From the NCBI GenBank assembly GCA_943789165.1, contig CALSTB010000003.1:317980-381979 (forward strand): 64,000 nt of DNA, given 5' to 3'. The position numbers and the translations under genes were made by a program. Numbering within the stretch: the first letter of the stretch is position 1; each line of letters starts with the position of its first letter. Shown here piece after piece: positions 37,126-45,315 of this stretch. The notes under the pieces are model-generated. The model did no database searches and had not been told where the DNA came from. It saw only the letters and a list, made by a program, of their open reading frames with translations. Origin of the DNA: an uncultured Bacteroidia bacterium. GTDB lineage: Bacteria; Bacteroidota; Bacteroidia; NS11-12g; UBA9320.

Positions 37126-37848
37126 ATGGGTACAAAAATTGCAAATTTCATTCTGAGCAATAAACGAAATGGACAAAAAATGCTGGCCGTTCTTATTGAC
37201 CCAGATAAAGCCCAAGCTTCACATTTAAAAAACTTACTTCGACCAGAAAACATCTCTAAAATAGATTTACTGTTTATCGGTGGTAGTGTGCTTACTTCAG
37301 GAAACATACATCAAACCATCGAATCAGTTAAGTCACTCTGTGATATTCCCCGCGTCATTTTCCCAGGTAGTCCAGATCAAATTTCAAGCGCCGCAGATGC
37401 CATATTGTTATTGACTTTAATTTCTGGTCGGAACCCAGAACTCTTAATTGGCAAACATGTTGAGTCTGCCTTAAGATTAAAGCAATCCAACCTCGAAATA
37501 CTCCCAACGGGATATATATTAATAGATGGAGGTGCACCAACAACTGTTTCATACATTTCAGGCACAACTCCTATTCCTGCCAACAAACCAGGTTTAGCAG
37601 CCATGACTGCCTTAGCTGGTGAACAGCTTGGATTGGGTATAATATATATGGATGCTGGTAGTGGTGCCAAAAACCCAATACCTGCACAAATGATCACATC
37701 TGTACGTGAACATACCAATCAACCCATCGTTGTTGGTGGTGGTATTAGAACCATGGAAGGCATTCACGCAGCATGGAATGCTGGAGCCGATATCGTAGTG
37801 ATTGGAAATCGCTTGGAAGAAGATCCTGGGTTTTTGCAGAATCTGTAA
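37126..37848 (+). CDS. geranylgeranylglyceryl phosphate synthase family protein (PcrB-like)
   Basis: 240-residue TIM-barrel prenyltransferase that makes an ether bond between sn-glycerol 1-phosphate and a polyprenyl diphosphate. Key blocks: MLAVLIDPDKA (about 18-28), LLFIGGSVLTSGN (about 48-60), FPGSPDQIS (about 79-87), GYILIDGGAPTTV (about 127-139), IIYMDAGSGAKNPI (about 167-180), VVGGGIRTMEGI (about 200-211) and VVIGN. The length and motifs fit the group found in Archaea and in Bacteroidota. The chain length of the prenyl substrate cannot be told from sequence. The gene is transcribed alone. Confidence 0.9.
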   Translation: MGTKIANFILSNKRNGQKMLAVLIDPDKAQASHLKNLLRPENISKIDLLFIGGSVLTSGNIHQTIESVKSLCDIPRVIFPGSPDQISSAADAILLLTLISGRNPELLIGKHVESALRLKQSNLEILPTGYILIDGGAPTTVSYISGTTPIPANKPGLAAMTALAGEQLGLGIIYMDAGSGAKNPIPAQMITSVREHTNQPIVVGGGIRTMEGIHAAWNAGADIVVIGNRLEEDPGFLQNL

Positions 37849-37893
37849 TACCAATTATCCTCAGGAATTATTAATTCTGAATATTTTGTTCGC

Positions 37894-39096
37894 CTATAAC
37901 TTGTCTGGCTTATCAATTGCGACATTGACGGGACCAGGAATCAACACCCTCTTCGACAAAACAAATCCAACAATCAATAAGAGTGGTCCAACGATGTACG
38001 GAAGGTAAAAGCTAATGCCATAAATAGCGCCTCCAATGGCAGGACCTAAAACACGACCAATGGAACCGAAGGATTGATACAAACCTGTTAGTTGACCCAG
38101 CTCATTTGGCTTGGCCACTTTGGTAATTAAAGACATTAGAGCTGGATTGATAAATCCATTTGCCAATGCGATTAAGCCTATGGCTACCAATTCCCATGGA
38201 ATAAAAAGATCATCTTGAAAAAACGGCATAGCAAATAATCCAATGGCCAATAACGTCAGGCCAATCGTCAACATTTGTTTTTCACCAAACCTTTTTGCTA
38301 TTCTACCGACCAATAACCCTTGTACCAAAGCGCTGCTCAGACCAATGTACATGAAAACAAAACCAATCTGTTTTTCATTAAAGAAACTATGATCGCTCCA
38401 TAACAACACCGCCGTGACTTGCATCATTGAAAACGCGGAAATGAACAATAGGTTAATAAAAAAGAGTTTGCTGACCTCAGGTCGTTTAAGCTGAGTGACT
38501 ATTCCAGTAATGATGTTGCTACGTTTAGCGTCTTTATTTTTTACCTTGAGTGATTCTGGAAGGAAAAAATAGGCAACAATAAAATTCATGAATGACAGTC
38601 CTGCCACCACAAACCCGAGTATTTCAATTCCAAAATCTGCTTTTAAAAATCCACCGATGGGAGGTCCAAACACAAATCCTAGTCCAAAGGCTGCGCCTAA
38701 AATACCCATACTTTTTGCCCGATTCGAAGGCTCAGAGATATCTCCGATATACGCCTGTGCTGCTCCAATATTGGCAGATCCGATGCCTGAAAAAACGCGT
38801 GAAATGATGAGGATTAATAAGGTCTCTGTTTGTGAAAATATTAAGTAGGCGACTGCTGTTACTAGAATACTCACTAAAATAATTGGTCGTCGACCATGGC
38901 GATCACTCATCCTTCCCCAAAACGGAGAAAACGAAAAATTCATCAAAGCATAAATAGCCGCAATAAATCCAATCTGCATTTCGCTTGCGCCTAAGTCTTC
39001 GGCAAACGTGGGTAGGATTGGTATGATTAAACCAAAACCTAGCAAGTCCAAAAAAGTGGTTAGAAAAATGACACCCAGTGCCGACTTATTTTTCAT
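37894..39096 (-). CDS. MFS transporter, tetracycline-resistance-like (TCR/Tet) family
   Basis: 400 residues with about twelve hydrophobic segments. The loop between helices 2 and 3 reads FWGRMSDRHGRRPII (about 59-73), the major-facilitator signature, and the first helix has LDLLGFGLIIPILP, typical of the TCR/Tet proton-coupled exporters. Substrates in this branch are mostly unknown; a name implying drug resistance would not be justified. It converges with the GGGP synthase gene across a 45-base gap, and lies downstream of mscL, separated by the mscL terminator. Confidence 0.88.
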   Translation of the reverse strand: MKNKSALGVIFLTTFLDLLGFGLIIPILPTFAEDLGASEMQIGFIAAIYALMNFSFSPFWGRMSDRHGRRPIILVSILVTAVAYLIFSQTETLLILIISRVFSGIGSANIGAAQAYIGDISEPSNRAKSMGILGAAFGLGFVFGPPIGGFLKADFGIEILGFVVAGLSFMNFIVAYFFLPESLKVKNKDAKRSNIITGIVTQLKRPEVSKLFFINLLFISAFSMMQVTAVLLWSDHSFFNEKQIGFVFMYIGLSSALVQGLLVGRIAKRFGEKQMLTIGLTLLAIGLFAMPFFQDDLFIPWELVAIGLIALANGFINPALMSLITKVAKPNELGQLTGLYQSFGSIGRVLGPAIGGAIYGISFYLPYIVGPLLLIVGFVLSKRVLIPGPVNVAIDKPDKL

Positions 39097-39145
39097 ATGC
39101 AGTTAAACAGCAATAATAGAAGTTAGTTTTTTAAGGTTGGGAAAT

Positions 39146-39172
39146 AAAAAAGCCCTGGTTCTCACCAAGGCT
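39146..39172 (-). terminator. terminator of mscL
   Basis: On the minus strand AGCCTTGGT (39172-39164) and ACCAGGGCT (39159-39151) form a 9-bp stem with one mismatch and a 4-base loop, followed by a T tract (A tract on the plus strand, 39146-39151). It lies 27 bases after the mscL stop. Confidence 0.8.
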
Positions 39173-39198
39173 TAATCATTAGTAATTTTAGTACCAAT

Positions 39199-39600
39199 CT
39201 ATTTCTTTAATAAATCTCGTATTTCTGTCAATAAAGCATTGTCAGAAGGTCCTGCAGGCGCTGGCGCCTCTACTGGTTTTTTAGTTTTGTTGTACGCTTT
39301 GATGATCATGAACATTACTAAACCAACAATCACTAAATTGATGATTGAGTTAATCCACTTACCATACATGATAGCGTTTTCAGCAACGGCTTCAACTCCT
39401 TCAGCTGCTGCTACTGCTGGATCTAAGACGATTTTTAAACTCGCGAAGTCCATGCCACCAGCAAAATGCCCAACAAATGGCATTGCGATATCAGATACAA
39501 ATCCGTTGATCACACCACCTAAGGCTCCTGCCATAATCACTGCCACTGCGAATTCGATCACATTGCCAGTCATAATAAAATTTTTGAATTCCTTTAACAT
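39199..39600 (-). CDS. mscL: large-conductance mechanosensitive channel MscL
   Basis: 133 residues. MscL opens at high membrane tension and releases solutes after osmotic downshift. The first amphipathic helix (MLKEFKNFIMTGNVIEFAVA) and pore helix (VIMAGALGGVINGFVSDIAM, about 21-40) are canonical. The second membrane helix lies at about 86-108, and the C-terminal helical bundle (DNALLTEIRDLLKK) ends the protein. The periplasmic loop has a slightly long acidic/Ala-rich insert (DPAVAAAEGVEAVAEN). A clear terminator follows. Confidence 0.96.
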   Translation of the reverse strand: MLKEFKNFIMTGNVIEFAVAVIMAGALGGVINGFVSDIAMPFVGHFAGGMDFASLKIVLDPAVAAAEGVEAVAENAIMYGKWINSIINLVIVGLVMFMIIKAYNKTKKPVEAPAPAGPSDNALLTEIRDLLKK

Positions 39601-39691
39601 ATCTATTTCTGTTTTAGTGGTGCAAATGGACTAAAATAAAGGAACTAGAGAAAATGTGCGCCCGACTATGTCGGAAGCGATGTAGTTTTTA

Positions 39692-40819
39692 TTAGTCGTT
39701 GAGCTTTTTTAATAGCTTCTTTTTTACAGACTTTTTATTGACCACAATAGACACTGTTTTCATTTTCATGTACGACTCACTCATCAAATAATACCCGTCG
39801 AAACCAGCCCTTGTACTCCATGAATTTTTGACGATATAGAACATTCTCCCATCACTGTATTTCACTTTTCCAACCACATGCATCAAATGGTCGTCTGTGG
39901 TTGTTAAATTATCAAACCCCACCTGACGTAACGCTTGGTTGGCTTCTTCCTCAGACGGAACCGCAGGTACTTGTTTCAACAAATTGGTATCGTTGGTATT
40001 AAAGGCATAACCGCCTCTTCTCATAAAACCCGTCTCACTTACATCACCATCCCACTCAATTGTATATCCTTTGGCTAATGCCTCATCCATTACCGTCATC
40101 ATCTCGTTCAGTGGAATGTTGTTGTATTCTCCATTGCTAAAATTGTCAGGTACCTCAACGATGAAATCACTGTAAAAGGGTTGGTGGGTAAATGATGTAA
40201 AACCAAGATAATCCATCATGTCTAGATTCACCACTTGCTGTGCAAATGATTGTGGGTTGTATGACATGCCCTCGTATTCAAATACTGGCATCAAGGGTCC
40301 TAAATGGTTATCTAAAATAACATTGAATCCGTCTTTCCAATGTGGATCCACTGGTCTTGATTTAACCGTTGTATCTAAAAACGCTTTTAACTCCTTTACC
40401 ATTTCTGAATGGTTGTGTGCGTCTTTTCCATTCTTACCAGAATAAGCTGACTCCGGCATCATTCCATACTTCGAATATGATCGGATCACGTCATGTGCAA
40501 GACTGCCTTCACTAAAATTAGATCCACCATGGTACCGCACATATTTGATGGCCTTTTCCATATAAATCATGCGTACTGTGTACATTTCTGACAAATCGAT
40601 TGTCTTTCCATGTTTTTTCAATACCTCTGATTCAAGAAATGAACTTGTCGAAAAACTCCAGCATGTCCCTGTTCTATCCTGACTTTTAACTTCAGTATTT
40701 TGACACATAGAAACCACCTCAAAGCCTTCAGGAAGGTTTGGTGTTTGACTATAAACGCCGAATGATATCGACAAGATTGCTGCGGCTAATAGGACTTTTC
40801 TCATTGAATACTTTTTCAC
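39692..40819 (-). CDS. exported C1-family cysteine peptidase
   Basis: 375 residues of the papain-like C1 family (aminopeptidase C / bleomycin-hydrolase branch), with a Sec signal peptide (cleavage near VYSQ). The catalytic set is present: Gln47 and Cys53 in KSQDRTGTCWSFSTSS, His at about 311 in DDHLMHVVG, and Asn332 in VKNSWST. The closest relatives are usually cytosolic, so export is notable. The basic C-terminus (KKSVKKKLLKKLND) is unusual. It is 25 bases downstream of the broken sprT gene, in the same direction, and begins a run of proteases. Confidence 0.88.
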   Translation of the reverse strand: MKKYSMRKVLLAAAILSISFGVYSQTPNLPEGFEVVSMCQNTEVKSQDRTGTCWSFSTSSFLESEVLKKHGKTIDLSEMYTVRMIYMEKAIKYVRYHGGSNFSEGSLAHDVIRSYSKYGMMPESAYSGKNGKDAHNHSEMVKELKAFLDTTVKSRPVDPHWKDGFNVILDNHLGPLMPVFEYEGMSYNPQSFAQQVVNLDMMDYLGFTSFTHQPFYSDFIVEVPDNFSNGEYNNIPLNEMMTVMDEALAKGYTIEWDGDVSETGFMRRGGYAFNTNDTNLLKQVPAVPSEEEANQALRQVGFDNLTTTDDHLMHVVGKVKYSDGRMFYIVKNSWSTRAGFDGYYLMSESYMKMKTVSIVVNKKSVKKKLLKKLND

Positions 40820-40844
40820 AAAAGAACGTTGCTTATTTGGGATA

Positions 40845-41465
40845 TCAAAACAATCGCGTTTGAGTCGGTATTACTTCGGCAGTAGCTGTAGCCGAAACGA
40901 AATACCAACGATTGTTTGTGACGCATTTACACTTATATCGTTTTCTCAACTTAACACCTTTTTCAAACACCAATCCGTTCGACAACTTAACAAAATACCT
41001 TCTGGTAAGGATTCAACAAAGACTTGCTGTACTTCATCATGGCCAGCCAAAGCACGCATGAGGTGGTGATCCACGCAACTACTAGCCGCTGGATTTTGTA
41101 TGTATTGGGTCAACGCAGACGTTATTTTATTCGGGAAAAGACCTTCTTGGATAAATGGGTGTAGAATTTCTTGAAACTCTGCCTTCCATTCAACACCGTG
41201 GGGTTTCGAGAGTTTTTATACTTCTTCCAGGTTTCTAGATGAGCGAATTCATGCAAGACCGTTATTAAAAATGAATACTGGTTTAAATCGGAATTAACAG
41301 AAATACGATGGCCTTTTTTTGAAACGGAGGTCGATAATCGCCTAACTTAGATTTTCTAGGCTTAGCTATTCTGAATAAGACTTGGTCTTTTTCAACACGC
41401 TCCCAAATGGTTTCAGCAACGCCGGGAGGCAAATAATCGTTCAGTAGAGCAATGTTCTTATTCAA
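40845..41465 (-). pseudogene. SprT-like zinc metalloprotease domain protein, frameshifted
   Basis: Three frames must be joined to read one SprT-like protein of about 205 residues. It starts at a TTG (41465) with LLNDYLPPGVAETIWERV and KPRKSKLGDYRPPFQ, then has the metal-binding block VLHEFAHLETWKKYKNS. The third part ends in LSNGLVFEKGVKLRKRYKCK and stops at 40845. The three breaks are single missing bases in homopolymers, at the T run 41314-41320, the G run 41200-41203 and near 40988-40990 (plus-strand positions). SprT-like proteins cleave DNA-protein crosslinks or have unknown roles. Order: dksA-like, sprT, C1 peptidase. See the findings for the sequence-quality question. Confidence 0.75.
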
Positions 41466-41466
41466 C

Positions 41467-41840
41467 TTACCGCATGCTTTTAATACAGGCCACACATCGA
41501 ATGCTCTCAGGCATCACCAGCAACTTCTCCATTTCGATCGCGTTTCCGCACTGCCGACACAAACCGAATGAAGGACTGTCAACCTCCTTTAAGCGCCCGT
41601 TGCAGTTTCTGTTGTTTGTTTTTGGTGTTCCGCAAGGCCGCCTCATTCACCGACTTGTTGTTGATGGCATCCATCCGGCTAATTCTTCCGATGGCGTTTT
41701 CAGGGAGAGATGGGCTTCGTCAACTCTGTGTACTCAACAAGATCTCCGCTTCAATCTTTTTCAACTGTGCAGGCCATTTTCTCCTTTATCATCTGTATGT
41801 CTGCCGGCTTTGAGCAAAAGCGATTGTATGGTTAAATGTA
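41467..41840 (-). pseudogene. DksA/TraR-type zinc-finger protein, frameshifted several times
   Basis: Joining frames recovers a DksA/TraR-family protein. The recovered pieces are KAGRHTDDKGENG, QLKKIEAEI, ELTKPIS, PENAIGRISRMDAINNKSVN, NEAALRNTKNKQQKLQRAL, and the four-Cys zinc finger SPSFGLCRQCGNAIEME ... IRCVACIKSMR, then TAA at 41467. At least four single-base changes separate these pieces, for example an extra A at LKE and an extra C at SPE. Family members bind RNA polymerase near the secondary channel or are uncharacterised. The N-terminal limit is uncertain because further frame changes are likely beyond 41820. The stop codon lies next to the TTG start of sprT, so the two probably share a transcript. 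Confidence 0.7.
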
Positions 41841-42137
41841 GAGGTACTAAGATTATGCGTTATGTATCGGTGCAATATTAAGATCGATTATTGCCATAAT
41901 TCCCATTGCCTCTGTCATGAATTCCCAATACTCCGGATTCCTTAGGGTCCTATTGAGTACTAGTTTGTACAACTGTAAATTCTTCGTGCCCTGTACCGAC
42001 TACTACGTAGATGCGTCGAAATAAGGCAGATGACCTTTTGCAAATGTCGATGCGATTCCATTACTTTGACAATAACCTTACAAAAAAACGTTTACTAAAT
42101 TGGTCGCTTTTATATTTAAGACTTAAACGTATTTGCT
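41841..42137. other. region between divergent broken genes, no gene recognised
   Basis: About 300 bases between the dksA-like remnant and the caspase gene. Short open frames exist on both strands, but none shows a family signal. The first codons of the dksA-like gene and the promoters of both directions are probably here. Frame loss by indels may hide a few more codons. Confidence 0.4.
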
Positions 42138-44153
42138 ATGGAACACGATAACATGTTTGCCCGAATCATTAAGTCAAAGTGGATTTACATTCTACTGCTT
42201 TTAGCCTTCACTATCAGTAGCGAAGCACAAACTAAAAGAGGACTGATTATCGCAATTGGGATTACCCAGAAACGGGACACACCCCAGATTGGCGGGACAT
42301 CAGCTCGGTAAATGACATTCCATTAGTTCGGTCTGCCCTCATAAAACAAGGGTTTCAATCAAAGGACATTGGTGTTCTCAAAAACGAAGAAGCAACCAAA
42401 GCCGGGATTGTTAAAGCAATTAAAGACTTAACTGCTTCATGTAAAAAAGGAGACGTTGTAATCCTTCATTTTTCCTCTCACGGACAACAAATAGAAGACG
42501 ATAACGGAGATGAGGTTGACGGATATGACGAGGCAATTGTGCCTTATGGAGCACCTCCATCATACAAAGACGGATATGATTTTTCTCAGCATTTAAGAGA
42601 CGACGAACTTGAATCTTTGTTGTTCGACTTGCGTTTAAAGATTGGTCCAACTGGAGATGTTATAGTCTTTGCCGATGCTTGCCACAGTGGAACTGTTTCA
42701 CGAGGAGAAGAAATTAGTCGCGGTGGAATGCCGGCCATGCAACGACCCAATTACACACCTACAAAAGGAGTTGGTGAGTCGGTGGTTTTTCAAACTAGTT
42801 CATCAGAAAAGGTTGATATGAGTCAGATGGCACCAATTGTCGTTATTTCAGGTGCACAAGCCTCTGAAGTGAATTACGAGCATAATGGCGCCGGATCTTT
42901 ATCGACTGCGATTAGTCGTAGTGTAGATAAGGTTAATTCGTCTATGACGTATCGTGGTTTTTTTGCGCAAATTGTGAAGGAAATGTCCATTCTCGCGCCA
43001 TCACAAAAACCTATTATCGAGGGTAATATTGACAGAACTTTATTCGCCGGTCGCGTTATAGAGCAAGAACCGTTTTACAAAGCCTATAAAGTGCGTGACA
43101 ACACCGCTATGATCTATGGCGGTAAACTTAACGGGCATTTTCAGTGGAACTAAAATAGCTGCCTACCCCATCGGAACAACGTCAATTAAAGGCAAAACGC
43201 CCTTGGCTTCTGGAGAGGCCATTACAGCCGAAGGGACTTGGTGTAAAATTGAGTTTGATAAAGACTTGACGCTGGACATGGAAGATTACTGGTTTTTTGT
43301 AACCGAACAAACGTATGGTGACATCCAAATCTGTGTAAGGGTGGATATTTGGGACAAGACAATAAAAGACAAAGTAACCAAAGCGCTGTCTGGCTCAACT
43401 TTAATACACATAGGAAAAGAGAATTTAGACTTCATTATTGAAGACGGTGGTCGTGGAAAAATTGACATTATTCGTGCAAGCGACAAAAAGGTGTTTGTAG
43501 AACAACTCGCTCCCGATAACAATTACGACACGCTCATAAAAACGTTTCAGCAATATGCCAGAGGTGCTTTTATGAAGAATTTAGAACTCACGGATAAGCG
43601 ATTTAATGTCGTGTTTGAATTGGTTCCTGTTCGATTCGTATTGGCAGGTGATGGTATGAGTTATAAAGTAACTGATACCTTGAAATTAGAAGATATTTCG
43701 GAAAATGGCGTGCCCTTTTTCAAAGAGTCTGATAACATCGGAATCATCATAAAGGTGAGTAATATTGGGGAACAAGATGCGTATTACAGCATCATCGACA
43801 TTCAACCAGATGGTGGTATCAATGGCATTCTTCCCGCGGAAGATCCAGAGTTGGAACAAAGTCCTGAAGACTTCAAAATCAAAGCTGGGCAAAGCATGTA
43901 TGCCCCAGGCAGTTTTGTAACCTTTAGCGCTCCGTATGGTTTGGAAGTATTTAAACTGTTCGCCAGTCAGGAACCTATAGACTTTACACCGGTTCTTACC
44001 AAAAAACCTAGATCTAGGAGTGTTGAGTTTAAGGTTGAGACCTTATTTAGAGACAGCTACGATGCTGCTACTCGTGGTGGAACAACACAAAAAATAAGGA
44101 GCTCTAACATGGAAGCATCTACGTCTTATGTAGGTTTTGAAATAAGACGATAA
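42138..44153 (+). pseudogene. exported caspase-family (C14) protease with DUF4384-like C-terminus, two frameshifts
   Basis: The reading frame starts at the ATG at 42138 with a Sec signal peptide (IYILLLLAFTISSEAQ) and the first caspase strand KRGLIIAIG. It loses one base in the G run 42258-42260, where GDYPETGHTPDWRDIS continues in the next frame. The catalytic His is in LHFSSHGQQIEDDNGDEVDG and the catalytic Cys in FADACHSGTVSRG, so the protease core is intact. One extra G at 43133-43135 shifts the frame again; the protein continues as GIFSGTKIAAYPIGTTS. The rest is a DUF4384-like beta domain (VTDTLKLEDISENGVPFF ... ILPAEDPELEQSP). Joined length is about 670 residues. Cleavage after Arg/Lys is usual in bacterial metacaspases. 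It may be a working gene with base-call errors. Confidence 0.8.
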
Positions 44154-44221
44154 CAGTAAAATGACATTTATCCATTTACCTAAACATTTGATAAACATAT
44201 AGATATATAAAGTATTTAAAA

Positions 44222-45286
44222 ATGAAAAACACTAATTATATGTTTATGAATGTGGTAAAAAGTTTTGTCTTTTCTACAATCACGTTACTGACTTTTACAT
44301 CAGCCAATGCGATTGAAAAAAAGGCGCTAATCATTGGAATTGGATCGTATCCACAAGAAACTGGATGGAGTCAAATCAACGGCGACAAAGATGCAAATGT
44401 CGTTGAAGAATCATTAAAAGGAATTGGATTTAGAAACACCACAAAGCTGATTAACAGTCAGGCAACCAAGGTGAATATCCTTGACCAACTAAACACCATG
44501 CTCGACAGTTGCCAGCAAGGCGATGTTGTTCTGTTTTATTTCGCAGGTCATGGTCAGTTAATTCTGGACTACGATGCAGATGAACTTGACGGTTACGATG
44601 AGTCATTGGTATTATACGGTGCCCCAAAACAATATGATGCGCTGTACAAAAACGAAAACCATTTATTAGACGATGAGTTAAGCGACATCATTAATAAGTT
44701 TAGAATTAAACTCGGTCCTCAAGGTGAATTTATCGTTGTTATCGACGCGGGCTTTGGTTGGATGTCAACCTCAACAACTCACATAACTCGAGGAGGTGCC
44801 TATCCATTAGAGGAAAAATTTGAAAGTCATTCTTTTTCAAATATTGGAAAATTCGAATCGGGTATTCTTGATGATCAACCGTTCTCTGTTCCAAGTAAAG
44901 GACATGCGCATTTATTTCATTTAACAGCCAATACCATCAACTCGATGGCAATGGAAGTAAATGGAAACGGTGTACTGACTTTATCCTTTACCCGAAGTCT
45001 TGAAGAACTTAGTGACTCTGTTAGTTATGAAGTGTGGTTTCATACAGTTCAGTCGCATGGAAACGAGATTGTTCAGGGTCAGCATATCGATGCTGAAGGA
45101 GAAACGGATGACTTGGTTTTTAACCACTACCACAAAATTCAAGGATCAGATTGCGAAACATTCGCCGTCGAAGACGTAACAGAGACCATGTCTGCTCAAG
45201 AAATGGACATGCTTAAAAACATAGAAAATTACATTCAAGAAGAATATAATAGCGACTCAGGAAAAGGAGAATTTGGGTCACAGTAA
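44222..45286 (+). CDS. exported caspase-like protein lacking the catalytic cysteine
   Basis: 354 residues, a paralogue of the preceding caspase. It has a Sec signal (cleavage near ANA, residue 30) and the caspase core: KKALIIGIGSYPQETGWSQI (about 33-52), catalytic His110 in FYFAGHGQ and the DADELDGYDESL loop. At the cysteine position it reads VVIDAGFGW (175-179 DAGFG), where the active paralogue has DACHSG, so Cys177 is Gly and the following His-Ser are also lost. No C-terminal DUF4384-like domain is present. The frame is intact and the fold-defining residues are kept, so it is probably an inactive regulator or binding partner, not a decaying gene. The serine protease gene follows after 29 bases. 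Confidence 0.85.
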   Translation: MKNTNYMFMNVVKSFVFSTITLLTFTSANAIEKKALIIGIGSYPQETGWSQINGDKDANVVEESLKGIGFRNTTKLINSQATKVNILDQLNTMLDSCQQGDVVLFYFAGHGQLILDYDADELDGYDESLVLYGAPKQYDALYKNENHLLDDELSDIINKFRIKLGPQGEFIVVIDAGFGWMSTSTTHITRGGAYPLEEKFESHSFSNIGKFESGILDDQPFSVPSKGHAHLFHLTANTINSMAMEVNGNGVLTLSFTRSLEELSDSVSYEVWFHTVQSHGNEIVQGQHIDAEGETDDLVFNHYHKIQGSDCETFAVEDVTETMSAQEMDMLKNIENYIQEEYNSDSGKGEFGSQ

Positions 45287-45315
45287 ACAATTAAAAAAAA
45301 CTAAAAAAAAGGATT

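Noticed and set aside
41841-42137. Short minus-strand frames with a Gly/Asn-rich end (GNGNYGNN)
   Set aside because: Too short and split; no family could be named in a region already rich in frame changes.
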